Source: Streptomyces puniciscabiei
Lineage (GTDB): Bacteria; Actinomycetota; Actinomycetes; Streptomycetales; Streptomycetaceae
Direction: 5' to 3'
NCBI RefSeq assembly: GCF_006715785.1
Contig: NZ_VFNX01000001.1
Coordinates: forward strand, 1,126,001-1,190,000
DNA: 64,000 bases
Part shown: positions 8,557 to 16,459 of the stretch, piece by piece
Layout: the number at the start of each line of letters is the position of its first letter
How positions within the stretch are numbered: the first letter of the stretch is position 1
Made by a program: the position numbers and the translations under genes
The notes under the pieces: generated by a model
Seen by the model: the letters and a program-made list of their open reading frames with translations, nothing else
What the model was told of the DNA's origin: nothing
Database searches by the model: none

Positions 8557-8982
8557 ATGAGCACCCTCGAGCTGCATGTCGACGTCGACGTCCCGGTCGA
8601 CAGAGCCTGGGAGACGCTGCACCGGGTGGAGAACTATCCGCGCTTCGTGCAAGGGGTGCGGGGCGCCCGTACGGAGGCGGGGGGCCGAGCGCACCTGGAC
8701 CTCGAGGCAGGCGGCCGGGCCCGGGAGGTCGAGGCCGAGGTGACCGACCGCGGGGAGCACGTGATGGAGTGGCTCACCACGAGCGCTCCCGAGCTGACGG
8801 GTTCCTTCTCGGTCCAGCCGATCGACCAGAACCACACCCGGATCCAGGCACGGCTGGAGTACGACCCCGGCACGGTACGGGACGCCTTCGGCGGGCCGAA
8901 GGGGTTCGCCCAGACCAACGCGATCGAACGGCTCGTCCGCAGCGATCTGGAGCACTTCAAGGAGTACGTCGAACGCGGGTGA
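8557..8982 (+). CDS. SRPBCC (START/polyketide cyclase-like) family protein
   Basis: A 141-residue single-domain protein. The start (MSTLELHVDVDVPVDRAWETLHRVENYPRFVQGV) is the typical first strand and helix of SRPBCC proteins, followed by alternating beta strands (HLDLEAGG, REVEAEVTDRGEHVMEWLT, GSFSVQPIDQNHTRIQARLEY) and a C-terminal helix with LVRSDLEHFKEYVE. Such proteins bind hydrophobic ligands or act as cyclases or aromatases; this one matches the short 'cyclase/dehydrase' group with no assigned ligand. GGAGGTGAGCC before the ATG is a strong ribosome site. It stands alone, not within a biosynthetic cluster. Confidence 0.82.
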   Translation: MSTLELHVDVDVPVDRAWETLHRVENYPRFVQGVRGARTEAGGRAHLDLEAGGRAREVEAEVTDRGEHVMEWLTTSAPELTGSFSVQPIDQNHTRIQARLEYDPGTVRDAFGGPKGFAQTNAIERLVRSDLEHFKEYVERG

Positions 8983-9033
8983 GCGGCGCGAGGGCGGCGG
9001 TGGGCGCGACGGCGCCGGGCTCCGGCAGGCCGG

Positions 9034-9324
9034 TCAGGTCTCCATCACGGCATCGCAGTCGGGGCAGACCACGGACGCGTGTTCCTCGGGGTACCAGGGC
9101 GCTCCCGGGTGTTCGGAGGGCTTCCAGCCGGCCGTCTCCATCGCGAAGGTGTCCTTGCCGCAGAGGGTCCGCGGTCCGGTGGTCGTGCGCGACCCCGGCG
9201 CCGCCGGTGCCGCGTGCACCTTGCGGACGCGTCGTTCCGCGCCGCTCGCCGGTCCTGCGGAGGATGCGGCGGGTGAGCGTGCTGCGCCCGGTCTGTCGAG
9301 TTCGTAGACGACGATCTCGCTCAT
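9034..9324 (-). CDS. small hypothetical protein with CPDC motif
   Basis: A 96-residue protein (MSEIVVYELDRPG...). The middle is Ala/Pro/Arg-rich and probably disordered. The C-terminal third has a Cys in RTLCGKDTF and a VCPDCDAVMET end, so three cysteines may bind a metal as an incomplete zinc ribbon. GTGGAG lies just before the ATG. It is divergent from the PCMT-like gene, with only 31 bp between them if the latter starts at its first GTG. No family recognised. Confidence 0.6.
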   Translation of the reverse strand: MSEIVVYELDRPGAARSPAASSAGPASGAERRVRKVHAAPAAPGSRTTTGPRTLCGKDTFAMETAGWKPSEHPGAPWYPEEHASVVCPDCDAVMET

Positions 9325-9355
9325 GTCTCCACCGTAGGCGTCGCCGCCGGATGGT

Positions 9356-10063
9356 GTGGTGAACCTGGCCGTGAACTCCGTACCCGGAGGATCCGTACCG
9401 GAAGGATCCGTACCCGGAGGACCGGAGGATCTCGTGCGGGCCCTCACGGCCGCCGGGGTCGGGGACGAGCGGCTGCTCGAGGCCGTGCGGACGACGCCCC
9501 GGGCGGAGTTCGTCCCGGCGGATCAGCTGTCCGCCGCCTACGGGGACGTGCCCGTGGCCATCGGGCACGGACAGGTCACCACGCAGCCCTCGCTGTCCGC
9601 CCTGATGATCGAGGGTCTCGATCTGGCCGGGGACGAGCACGTCCTGGAGATCGGTACGGGTCTGGGCTTCCAGACCGCCCTGCTCGCGCGGCTGGCCGCG
9701 GACGTGGTCAGCATCGAGATACGGCCGGACACGGCCCGCCACGCGCGCGTGAACCTCGCCCGGCACGGGGTGCGGAACGTGGAGCTGCGCATCGGCGACG
9801 GCAGCGGCGGTGTGCCGGACCGGGCTCCGTACGACGCCGTCCTCGTGTCGGCCGCGTTCCCGGAGGTGCCCGCGCCGCTGGCCGCACAGGTGCGCCCGGG
9901 TGGCCGCCTGGTGCAGCCGATCGGGCCGGGCGGGCGCGAGCGGGTGGTGTGCTTCGAGCGCACCGCGGCGGGGCTGGCACAGGTGCGGGTCCTGGCCTCG
10001 GCCTGCTTCGTACGGTTGCGGGGGCGATACGGCTTCCCGCCGGACGAGGCGGGGTGGAGCTGA
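9356..10063 (+). CDS. protein-L-isoaspartate O-methyltransferase family protein
   Basis: SAM-dependent methyltransferase of the PCMT type. Motif I is HVLEIGTGLGFQTALLARL and is followed by VSIEIRPDTARHARVNL. The family signature before it, GHGQVTTQPSLSALMIE, corresponds to the GxxISxPxxVAxM segment of PCMTs, with Thr in place of Ser. It may repair isoaspartyl residues or modify a peptide; no lanthipeptide or lasso precursor is visible nearby. The first GTG has no clear ribosome site. An alternative GTG at 9434 (in EDLVRAL) follows GGAGG at good spacing and would leave more room for a promoter. The stretch between the two starts is a triple 15-bp repeat encoding SVPGG units. Family confident, start uncertain. 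Confidence 0.85.
   Translation: MVNLAVNSVPGGSVPEGSVPGGPEDLVRALTAAGVGDERLLEAVRTTPRAEFVPADQLSAAYGDVPVAIGHGQVTTQPSLSALMIEGLDLAGDEHVLEIGTGLGFQTALLARLAADVVSIEIRPDTARHARVNLARHGVRNVELRIGDGSGGVPDRAPYDAVLVSAAFPEVPAPLAAQVRPGGRLVQPIGPGGRERVVCFERTAAGLAQVRVLASACFVRLRGRYGFPPDEAGWS
9377..9421 (+). repeat. three tandem 15-bp repeats, each containing a Shine-Dalgarno-like GGAGGA/GAAGGA
   Basis: TCCGTACCCGGAGGA occurs at 9377-9391 and 9407-9421, with a variant TCCGTACCGGAAGGA at 9392-9406. A further CCGGAGGATCTC follows, directly before the alternative GTG start at 9434. Confidence 0.8.
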
Positions 10064-10090
10064 GGTTCTCCCGGTCGTCAGTCCCGGTCG

Positions 10091-10843
10091 TCAGTCGTCC
10101 GCGACGCGTACGACCGCCAGCGTGATGTTGTCGGGGCCGCCCGCGGCGATGGCGGCCTTCCACAGCTCGAAGGCCGCGTGGCCGTCGTCGTGCTCCCGCA
10201 TCACCTCGTCGAGCACATCCGCCGGCAGCGGGTCGGTCAGACCGTCGGTGCAGATGAGGTAGCGGTCGCCGGGAGACAGGCGCTCGGCCGTGACATGCGG
10301 GTACACGGCGCGGTAGGAGGGGCTGCCGCCCAGGCACTGGGTAACGATGGACGTGGTGCGCTGCCCGGGCTCGAGCGGGGGGTTGTCGTCGACGCTCACC
10401 TGGCGCAGCCCGTCGTCGCGGGAAGCCGCGTAGACCCGGCTGTCGCCCACGTTGAACGCCAGCAGTGAGCCGGGCCGCACGACGATGCCGGCGACCGTGG
10501 TGCCCATGGCGGTGAGCTCGGTCTCCTCCCCGCCGCCCGCTGCCGCGTACACGGCGCGGTTGCAGGCGGTCAGGGCGTCACGGACGGCGTCCTCGCCGCT
10601 CAGCGTGGGGCCGAGGGCCGCCATCCGGCGGGCGACCAGGGCGCTGGCCAGGTCGCCGCCGGGATGCCCGCCGAGCCCGTCGGCCACGGCGACGACAAGC
10701 GGCGTGCCGAGCGGGAAGACCAGGGTCTGCGGACTCTCCGTCACCGTGGCGCACAGGGTCCACGGCCCGGCCACGAGGCTGTCCTCGTTACGTTCGCGGA
10801 CCAGTCCGGGATGGCTCAGCGCGCTCACAGCCACGTACCGCAT
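10091..10843 (-). CDS. PP2C-family Ser/Thr protein phosphatase
   Basis: A 250-residue stand-alone PP2C catalytic domain: RNEDS near residue 18 and VVAVADGLGGHPGGDLAS (~50-67) supply metal-binding Asp residues. MGTTVAGIVV, NVGDSRVYA, ICTDGLTD and GGPDNITLAVVRV are all in family order. It should remove phosphate from proteins modified by Hanks-type kinases; no kinase gene is adjacent. The start ATG (MRYVAVSALSHPG) follows GGCGGTGG at 7-14 nt upstream. There is no membrane segment. It converges with the PCMT-like gene. Confidence 0.9.
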   Translation of the reverse strand: MRYVAVSALSHPGLVRERNEDSLVAGPWTLCATVTESPQTLVFPLGTPLVVAVADGLGGHPGGDLASALVARRMAALGPTLSGEDAVRDALTACNRAVYAAAGGGEETELTAMGTTVAGIVVRPGSLLAFNVGDSRVYAASRDDGLRQVSVDDNPPLEPGQRTTSIVTQCLGGSPSYRAVYPHVTAERLSPGDRYLICTDGLTDPLPADVLDEVMREHDDGHAAFELWKAAIAAGGPDNITLAVVRVADD

Positions 10844-10950
10844 GGAACGCCACCGCCTTCCCGGACGGGCCACGGCAGTCGGTCGACTCGCTGCCCGCGG
10901 CTCCAGGGTAGGCGCTCGCCGGGAGAGGGACACCGGCCGTCCGGTTCCGG

Positions 10951-12282
10951 TCAGGTGACCGGCGGCGCCAGGGACGCGGTGGTCGGGCCGTCGGGACGGA
11001 CGGTGATGCCGTACTGCGCCTTGACGGGCGTGGAGTGGAAGGACGGCGTGTGGACCGGCAGCAGGTGTTCCAGGAGGATGGTCGATTCGCGCAGTGCGAA
11101 CTGGACTCCGAGGCAGGCGCGGGGGCCGATCCCGAAGGGGAGGTAGGCGCCCGGATGGGCGGGCCGGCCGTCCGGGACGAGGAAGCGCCGGGGGATGAAC
11201 TCCCCGGGATCCGGCCACAGTTCGGGATCGCGGTGCGTGAGGTAGGGGCAGACCAGGATGTCGGTGCCGGCCGCTACGGTGTATCCGGCGAGGACGTCGT
11301 CCTCGGTGGTGTGGCGGGGCAGGATCCAGGCGGCCGGGTACAGCCGAAGCGTCTCGTGGACCAGGGCCTGCACGGCCTGGCGGCGTTGCGCCGAGCCTTC
11401 GCCGCCGGCGGCCAGGGCTTGTTCGCGGGCGCCGGGGCACTGGTCGAGGAGCAGATAGAGCCAGGTCAGGGTGGTGGCGGTGGTCTCGTGCCCGGCCGCC
11501 AGCAGCGTGACCAGCTCGTCGCGGATCAGCCGGTCGGTGTACTGCGGGTGCTCGGCGGCGGCGTCGACCAGGACATGCAGCAGGCCCGGGCCGTCGGGAC
11601 CGGCCGTCCCGGCGCGGGCGGTGTCGATGGCGTGCCGGGCGACCGCGTCGATCCGGGCGAGATCGGTGGCGACGGCGTCCCCGGCGTCGGTGGCGTCCGC
11701 GGGCAGCGTCGGAAGGGCGGCCGCCACGGCGGTCACGGCGGCCAGCTCGCGCTCGGTCCCGTCATCGAGGGCGTGTCCGGTCAGAGAGCGCCAGATGGCG
11801 TCGAGGGCGAAACGGCGCATCTCGCGCATGACGTCCAGGGTCTGCCCGCTACGGGCGTACCCCTCCCAGCGTACGGCGGTGGTCCGGGCGGCCTCGGTGA
11901 TCCGCTGTTCGTAACGGCGCATCCCGGTACCGGTGAACTGGGCCTGCAGCAGGCGCCGTTGCCGCTTCCATGCCGCACCGGTGGCGGCGAGGACACCGTC
12001 GCCGATCAGCAGCCGGGCGCGGTGGGAGCGCTTGACGTACCGCTCGGGGTGCCGGGCGAGCACGTGCTGGACCGCCTCCGGGTCGGTGATGAGAACGGTG
12101 CGCGCGGGCCCCAGCCGGAACGCGCCGACGCCGCCGCAGCGCTCACGCACCTGGGACAGCAGCTCCACCAGGTCGCCCCCCGCCGAACGCCACCGCTCGA
12201 CGAGCGCGGGCTCGGCCTCGGGCACCGGCCGTCCCATTTCCGGAAGGCCGGGGAGGGACCCGGGACCGGCTTCGATGTCCAT
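10951..12282 (-). CDS. cytochrome P450
   Basis: A 443-residue soluble bacterial P450. The I-helix oxygen-binding motif AGHETT lies at ~261-267, the ETLR K-helix motif and the PERF-region equivalent (FIPRRF) follow, and the heme loop FGIGPRACLG with its Cys ligand lies at ~381-391. It would need separate ferredoxin and reductase partners, which are not encoded nearby, and no biosynthetic cluster surrounds it, so the substrate is unknown. The ATG (MDIEAGPGSLPG) sits directly downstream of three direct repeats of GAGAAGAGAAC, the last overlapping the ribosome-site position. It is divergent from the DUF6204-marR pair. Confidence 0.93.
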   Translation of the reverse strand: MDIEAGPGSLPGLPEMGRPVPEAEPALVERWRSAGGDLVELLSQVRERCGGVGAFRLGPARTVLITDPEAVQHVLARHPERYVKRSHRARLLIGDGVLAATGAAWKRQRRLLQAQFTGTGMRRYEQRITEAARTTAVRWEGYARSGQTLDVMREMRRFALDAIWRSLTGHALDDGTERELAAVTAVAAALPTLPADATDAGDAVATDLARIDAVARHAIDTARAGTAGPDGPGLLHVLVDAAAEHPQYTDRLIRDELVTLLAAGHETTATTLTWLYLLLDQCPGAREQALAAGGEGSAQRRQAVQALVHETLRLYPAAWILPRHTTEDDVLAGYTVAAGTDILVCPYLTHRDPELWPDPGEFIPRRFLVPDGRPAHPGAYLPFGIGPRACLGVQFALRESTILLEHLLPVHTPSFHSTPVKAQYGITVRPDGPTTASLAPPVT

Positions 12283-12323
12283 GTTCTCTTCTCCCGGGTT
12301 CTCTTCTCGGGGGTTCTCTTCTC
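12283..12323 (-). repeat. three direct repeats of GAGAAGAGAAC, 15-bp period, abutting the P450 start
   Basis: Copies on the minus strand occupy 12313-12323, 12298-12308 and 12283-12293. The last base of the final copy is adjacent to the ATG. All three 11-mers are identical and the 4-nt spacers differ. Each carries a purine-rich GAGAAG that could act as ribosome site or as a protein-binding site. Confidence 0.85.
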
Positions 12324-12392
12324 GCCGTCACGGACTGTACGGGAGTTGGGACATTTGGTGACAGCCCATCACCGGCGCCCCCCGAAACCCGG

Positions 12393-12422
12393 TGGAGACC
12401 GGAAGCCCGCCGCACCTAGGGT
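12393..12422 (+). promoter_or_regulatory. candidate promoter for leaderless DUF6204-marR transcript
   Basis: TGGAGA (12393-12398), an 18-bp spacer and TAGGGT (12417-12422) lie 6 nt before the ATG at 12429, so the transcript would start at or next to the A of ATG. No good Shine-Dalgarno is present. Confidence 0.45.
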
Positions 12423-12428
12423 CGCGCC

Positions 12429-12788
12429 ATGAGCACTCGCACTTTCCGGATCACCGTCCGCGGCGCCTTCGACGGCCTCACCGACACCCAGCGGGCCGAG
12501 CTGCTGGCCGACGCCGCCGAACACGACGTACTGCGCGCCGAGTTCACCCCCGAGGGCAACCTCACCTACGACATCGCCGCCCGGCCGGCCTTCGTCTTCC
12601 GTTTCTCCGACACCGGGGAGGAGGAAGAGGACATCCTGGAGGCGACCGAGCGGGCCGAGGGCACGGCGAAGGCCTGGCTGACCGAGCGCGGCTACGGCTT
12701 CAAGAACCTCCGCTCCACCGCCGAGGACCTCTCCCAGGCGCCGATGGGCAAGCGGCAGCGGCGCGCGGCGCGTTCGAACCGGGCATGA
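12429..12788 (+). CDS. DUF6204 family protein
   Basis: A 119-residue protein of the small actinobacterial DUF6204 type: N-terminal RTFRITVRGAFDGLTDTQRAELLADAAEHDVL, a strand-rich middle (LTYDIAARPAFVFRF), an acidic GEEEEDILEATERAEGTAKAWL helix and a C-terminal GYGFKNLRSTAEDLSQAP-MGKRQRR basic tail. Function unknown. Its TGA overlaps the ATG of the downstream MarR gene (ATGA), so the two are co-translated. This pairing suggests a shared stress or ligand response controlled by the regulator. Confidence 0.85.
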   Translation: MSTRTFRITVRGAFDGLTDTQRAELLADAAEHDVLRAEFTPEGNLTYDIAARPAFVFRFSDTGEEEEDILEATERAEGTAKAWLTERGYGFKNLRSTAEDLSQAPMGKRQRRAARSNRA

Positions 12789-13276
12789 ACTTGAGTACTC
12801 AAGGAGATGGCAATGAGAGGGCGCAGGCGGCCATGCGCGACGCCCTGGACGTGGCACTGCGGCTGGTCCGCGCCCAGGCGGCGCTCGTGCGGCGCTTCGA
12901 CTCCCGGCTGAGCGGGCTGCACGGCGTGAGCCTCGCCGACTTCACCTTGCTGCTACGACTGAGTCAGGCGCCGGGCGGCCGTATGCGCCGGGTCGACCTC
13001 GCCGAGGCACTGGGCGTGACAGCCTCCGGGGTCACGCGCGGGCTCGCGCCACTGGAGCGGATCGGGCTGGTCACCCGTGAGTCGGAGGCCCGGGACGCGC
13101 GCGTGGCCTACGCGTCACTGACCGGGACGGGCCGACGCCGGCTGAGGGAGATGCTCGCGACGGCCGAGGAGACCGCCGCCGAGCTCTTCGCCACCCCCGG
13201 GTTCAGCGCCGAGGACGTCACTCGGCTGTCGTCCCTGCTGACCCGCCTCGGCGGCACGGGCCTGGCCCGCTCCTGA
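12785..13276 (+). CDS. MarR-family transcriptional regulator
   Basis: A 163-residue winged-helix regulator. Helix-turn-helix around SLADFTLLLRLSQAPGGRMRRVDLAEALGVTASGVTRGLAPLERIGLV, and wing with RESEARDARVAYASLTGTGRRRL, the conserved D-x-R of MarR proteins. The first ATG overlaps the DUF6204 stop, and a second in-frame ATG lies 16 codons later. A perfect 14-bp palindrome (centre TTGAGTACTCAA) lies between the two candidate starts and is a plausible autoregulatory operator. The ligand is unknown. Confidence 0.9.
   Translation: MNLSTQGDGNERAQAAMRDALDVALRLVRAQAALVRRFDSRLSGLHGVSLADFTLLLRLSQAPGGRMRRVDLAEALGVTASGVTRGLAPLERIGLVTRESEARDARVAYASLTGTGRRRLREMLATAEETAAELFATPGFSAEDVTRLSSLLTRLGGTGLARS
12790..12803. 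promoter_or_regulatory. 14-bp perfect palindrome in the 5' end of the marR gene
   Basis: CTTGAGTACTCAAG. Length and symmetry fit a MarR-dimer site. Its position, within the first codons of the gene, would allow roadblock autoregulation of the operon. Confidence 0.5.
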
Positions 13277-13388
13277 CCGCCGGCGTGTGACCAGTTCTCA
13301 TCCCGCCATGACGCGAACTCGCCGTGGCACAGGACACCTTGGGATGTGGCCGAATTGTGAGGGGGCCGTGCACGCCGGCATGGCATGA

Positions 13389-13404
13389 TCATGACTCGTC
13401 ATGA
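13389..13404. promoter_or_regulatory. inverted repeat TCATGAC-tc-GTCATGA upstream of the lipoprotein gene
   Basis: Perfect 7-bp arms with a 2-nt centre, 80 bp before the lipoprotein ATG and 113 bp after the MarR stop. A candidate operator; the cognate regulator is unknown. Confidence 0.4.
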
Positions 13405-13483
13405 GTTACCGGCCGGTTCTACCGTCAAGTAGCCCGCTCGCCCGGTGCCTCTCTGCCACCCCCCACTCCACACAGGACCGATC

Positions 13484-14917
13484 ATGCGCAGACGCATGCG
13501 GCACAGACGTGCCCTGCTGCCCGCCTTCGCCGTGACCACCCTCTTCCTCGCCGCGGCCTGTTCCTCGCCCGCCTCGCACACCGGACCCTCGGCGACCACC
13601 GGGCAGGGCCGGCAGGTCGAGATCGCCGACGGGCCCGCCGACGGCACGGACCACTCGCTCGCCGTCGCCGCCGCGCCCACCACGACCGCCACCACCGCGA
13701 CCGCCACGGCGGGCCCCGCCGGCTCCGGGCGGCGAGCCCACAGGACGGCGCTCGCCATCGGCTCGTACGACAGCCGCACCCGGCGGGCCGTACTCACCAA
13801 CAAGCCAGCCGCGCACGAGAGTTCAACCCCCTCCTCACCGGCGGCCGCGCCCACTCCCTCCGGCGCCCCGGACCAGGCCACCGTCGGCGATGTGATCGCC
13901 AGTGCGCCCGCGCCCGGGGCGCCGGACGGACTGCTCGCCAAGGTCACCAAGGTGATCGGCGAGAGGGACGGCGGCACCGAGGTACAGACGGAACCGGCCA
14001 CCCTCAACGCGCTGCTCGGCGACGACACGGCCAAGGGCGCGGTGCGGGTCGACCCGTCGTCCTTCACCGTCGACAAGCTGCTGCCCGGGGTGAAGGTGTC
14101 CTGGGCGACGGCCGGTCACCTGCACGCCGGCCCGAAGGGTGCCACGGTGCCGCTCGGCAGCCTCCGGCTCGACGTGAGCGCCGACCTGCCGACGGCCCAG
14201 GGCGCCCCGGCCTCCGCCACCGCCTCGGTGCACGGCTTCGTCCAGGTCGCCCCGCAGGTCGACTTCGCCTACGGCGGCGCCGGCAACGACGCGCCGCCCG
14301 GCTCCGCCTACCTCGGCGTCTCCGGCGACTGGGCCTCCGGCTGGGCGGTCAAGGGCCAGGCGGCCGCGGCCACCGGCGCCCCACTGCGGATCCCGTTCGC
14401 CAAGCTGCACGCCGACCCCGTCCTCCAGGTCGGCCCGGTTCCTGTCGTCGTCGACCTCGACCTGACCGCCTACGTCCAGATCAGCGGCGACGGACGGGTC
14501 ACCGTCGACGTCGAGCAGAACCTCAAGGGCGACTTCAAGGCGGGCGGCACCTTCGGCCCGGCCAGGGGCTGGACGCCGGTCAGCTCCGCGGACATGACGA
14601 GCACGCCGGCGCGCGCCTCTGTCACCACCGCCGGGAACGTGAAGACGGCGCTCGGCGCCGAGGCCTCGGTGGGCCTCTACGGCACCGTCGGCATCACCGC
14701 CGACCTGGCCCCGTATCTGCGGGGCCAGGCCTCCGGCACGGTCACCGCCTCCGGCGGCGCGGCGAAGACCGCGGGCGCCTGGGGCGTGTACGGCGGGGTC
14801 GACCTGTCCGGGACCCTGCGGCTGCAGCTGTCCGTCTTCGGCACACCGGTCATCCAGCGGAGCATTCCGCTGGGCACCCTGAACCGCGAGTGGAAGCTGG
14901 CGGGCGGCACCTTCTAG
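13484..14917 (+). CDS. putative lipoprotein, beta-rich secreted protein
   Basis: A 477-residue protein with a signal peptide (RRRMRHRR basic start, LLPAFAVTTLFL core) and a lipobox LAAAC with Cys26, so it should be anchored outside the membrane. Residues 27-130 are Ala/Thr/Pro/Ser-rich linker. The rest shows alternating hydrophobic strands (VPLGSLRLDVSADL, VQVAPQVDFAYGG, VVVDLDLTAYVQISGDGRVTV, GVYGGVDLSGTLRLQLSVFG) that suggest a large beta structure. No enzyme motif is seen. AGGA lies 7 nt upstream of the ATG, and a second ATG follows four codons later. It converges with the MazG-like gene, with a 4-bp overlap of stop codons. Confidence 0.8.
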   Translation: MRRRMRHRRALLPAFAVTTLFLAAACSSPASHTGPSATTGQGRQVEIADGPADGTDHSLAVAAAPTTTATTATATAGPAGSGRRAHRTALAIGSYDSRTRRAVLTNKPAAHESSTPSSPAAAPTPSGAPDQATVGDVIASAPAPGAPDGLLAKVTKVIGERDGGTEVQTEPATLNALLGDDTAKGAVRVDPSSFTVDKLLPGVKVSWATAGHLHAGPKGATVPLGSLRLDVSADLPTAQGAPASATASVHGFVQVAPQVDFAYGGAGNDAPPGSAYLGVSGDWASGWAVKGQAAAATGAPLRIPFAKLHADPVLQVGPVPVVVDLDLTAYVQISGDGRVTVDVEQNLKGDFKAGGTFGPARGWTPVSSADMTSTPARASVTTAGNVKTALGAEASVGLYGTVGITADLAPYLRGQASGTVTASGGAAKTAGAWGVYGGVDLSGTLRLQLSVFGTPVIQRSIPLGTLNREWKLAGGTF

Positions 14918-15342
14918 GCGCTCGCCTGCGCGGAGCCGTCCCGCGCCGCCGGTATCCAGCCCTGGCGGCGCAGGACGGACGACACGTCCGGCGCCCGGTA
15001 GTGCTCACCCTTGAGGACCTTGCCGTCGGCCCGGCGGGCCACCTGTCCGTCCGGGCCGAGCTTGCTCATGTTGGCGCGGTGGATCTCGGCGATCACCTGG
15101 TCCAGGTCGATGCCGTGGACCAGTGCCGTGCCGTACGCCACGTAGACCACGTCCGCCAGTTCGTGCGCGAGCCTGTCCAGCGGGCCGTCGACCGCGACCT
15201 CGGCGACCTCAGCGGCCTCCTCGGCGAGCAGTTCCCCGCGGTGCGCGGCCAGTTCGGGATCCACCTCTGTCGGCGTGGTGCGGGCGTCGAGGCCGAAGGC
15301 GCGGTGGAATTCTCGGACGAGGTCGGCGGGAGAAGTGCTCAT
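14914..15342 (-). CDS. MazG-like all-alpha NTP pyrophosphohydrolase
   Basis: A 142-residue protein with the metal-binding pattern of the MazG/HisE-like superfamily: LLAEEAAEVAEVAVDGPLDRLAHELADVVYVAYGTAL (EExxE followed by ExxD). The C-terminus has IHRANMSKLGPDGQVARRADGKVLKGEHYRAPD, which matches the phosphoribosyl-ATP-diphosphatase-like group that hydrolyses nucleotide triphosphates. It may clean up non-canonical nucleotides; the exact substrate is not visible. The start ATG (MSTSPADLVREFHRAFG) is typical for the group. Confidence 0.85.
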   Translation of the reverse strand: MSTSPADLVREFHRAFGLDARTTPTEVDPELAAHRGELLAEEAAEVAEVAVDGPLDRLAHELADVVYVAYGTALVHGIDLDQVIAEIHRANMSKLGPDGQVARRADGKVLKGEHYRAPDVSSVLRRQGWIPAARDGSAQASA

Positions 15343-15459
15343 GCGACGACTGTAACGGCCGCCACTGACAGAGCCCTCCGACGGCCTGCGGACCCCGGAG
15401 TGACCAGTCAGTGACCCCGGCCCTGGTCAGCGTCGCGTCCGGCCTGGCAGGATCGCCGC

Positions 15460-16458
15460 ATGTCCAAGGTGTTCCCCCGTATCAGCAGGCGCCGGGCGCT
15501 GTCGGCCGCGGCCGCCGGTGCCGTGGTGCTGGGGCTGCTGTTGTGGTGGCTGCTGCCGCTGGGCGAGAGGCCGCCGAGCGGGACGATCGTCTTCAGCACG
15601 GGCACGCCCAGGGGGGTCTACCAGGAGTACGGCGAGCGGTTGCGCGCCGAGTTCGCCAAGGACATGCCCAATCTGAAGGTGAAACTGCTGAACAGCGCCG
15701 GCTCGCAGGAGAACGTGCAGCGGGTGGCGACCGGCAGGGCCGACTTCACCATCGCGGCGGCCGACGCGGTGGAGGCGTACGAGCTGCGGCACGGCAGCGG
15801 CGCCGGGCGGCTGCGCGGGGTGGCCCGGCTCTACGACGACTACGTGCACCTCGTCGTGCGCAGTGGCTCGGACATCAGGAACGTCGCCGACCTGCGGCAC
15901 AAACGGGTGGGGACCGGGCTGCCCGACTCCGGGGTGCGGCTGATCGCCGACCGGGTGCTCAAGGCCGCAGGCATCGACCCCCGCAAGGACATCACCCCGG
16001 TCGCGGACGGCATCGACACCGGGCCCGACCAGCTGGAGCAGCGCCGGATCGACGCCTTCTTCTGGTCGGGCGGCCTGCCCACCAAGGGACTCCTCGCGCT
16101 GGCCCAGAAGTCCGCCTTCACGTTCGTGCCGATCGACGGCGCCCTCGTCACCAAGCTGCACGAGCAGGGAGAGGCCGCGCGCTACTACCGGGCCACCAAT
16201 ATCCCCGAGTCGGCGTACCCGGCCGTACAGCAGGGCAACGAGGTCCCGACGATCGCCGTGTCGAACCTGCTGATGACCCGCACGGACATGGACCCCAGGC
16301 TCACCGAGTGGGTGACCCGCACGGTCATCAAGAGCCGCGACGGCATCGGCGCCCACGTCCACTCCGCCCAACTGGTGGATCTGCGCACCGCCATCTACAC
16401 CGACCCGCTGCCCCTGCAGGAGGGCGCCCGGCGCTACTACCGCTCGATGAAGCCCTAG
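15460..16458 (+). CDS. TAXI-family TRAP transporter solute-binding protein
   Basis: A 332-residue protein with an RRR plus hydrophobic N-terminus (residues ~10-33, a signal or membrane anchor), then the TAXI (TRAP-associated extracytoplasmic immunogenic) binding fold. Shown by GTIVFSTGTPRGVYQEYGERL, LLNSAGSQENVQRVATGRADFTIAAADAV, VRSGSDIRNVADLRHKRVGTGLPDSGVRLIADRVLKAAGI and QLEQRRIDAFFWSGGLPTKGL. No TRAP permease gene is adjacent. In S. coelicolor the equivalent gene, from memory, sits beside gluK. Its stop codon TAG lies within the 6-bp target duplication of the IS that follows, so the coding sequence is intact. Confidence 0.88.
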   Translation: MSKVFPRISRRRALSAAAAGAVVLGLLLWWLLPLGERPPSGTIVFSTGTPRGVYQEYGERLRAEFAKDMPNLKVKLLNSAGSQENVQRVATGRADFTIAAADAVEAYELRHGSGAGRLRGVARLYDDYVHLVVRSGSDIRNVADLRHKRVGTGLPDSGVRLIADRVLKAAGIDPRKDITPVADGIDTGPDQLEQRRIDAFFWSGGLPTKGLLALAQKSAFTFVPIDGALVTKLHEQGEAARYYRATNIPESAYPAVQQGNEVPTIAVSNLLMTRTDMDPRLTEWVTRTVIKSRDGIGAHVHSAQLVDLRTAIYTDPLPLQEGARRYYRSMKP

Positions 16459-16459
16459 A
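16454..16459. repeat. left target-site duplication CCTAGA of the IS481-family element
   Basis: CCTAGA here and at 17519-17524 bracket the element. It fits the NCTAGN target known for IS481. It contains the TAG stop of the TAXI gene. Confidence 0.85.

Noticed and set aside
5382..9362. 1326-codon plus-strand open frame
   Set aside because: It runs antisense across the LigB-like gene, the minisatellite and miaB. Its translation has no motifs and arises from the lack of stops in high-GC antisense frames.
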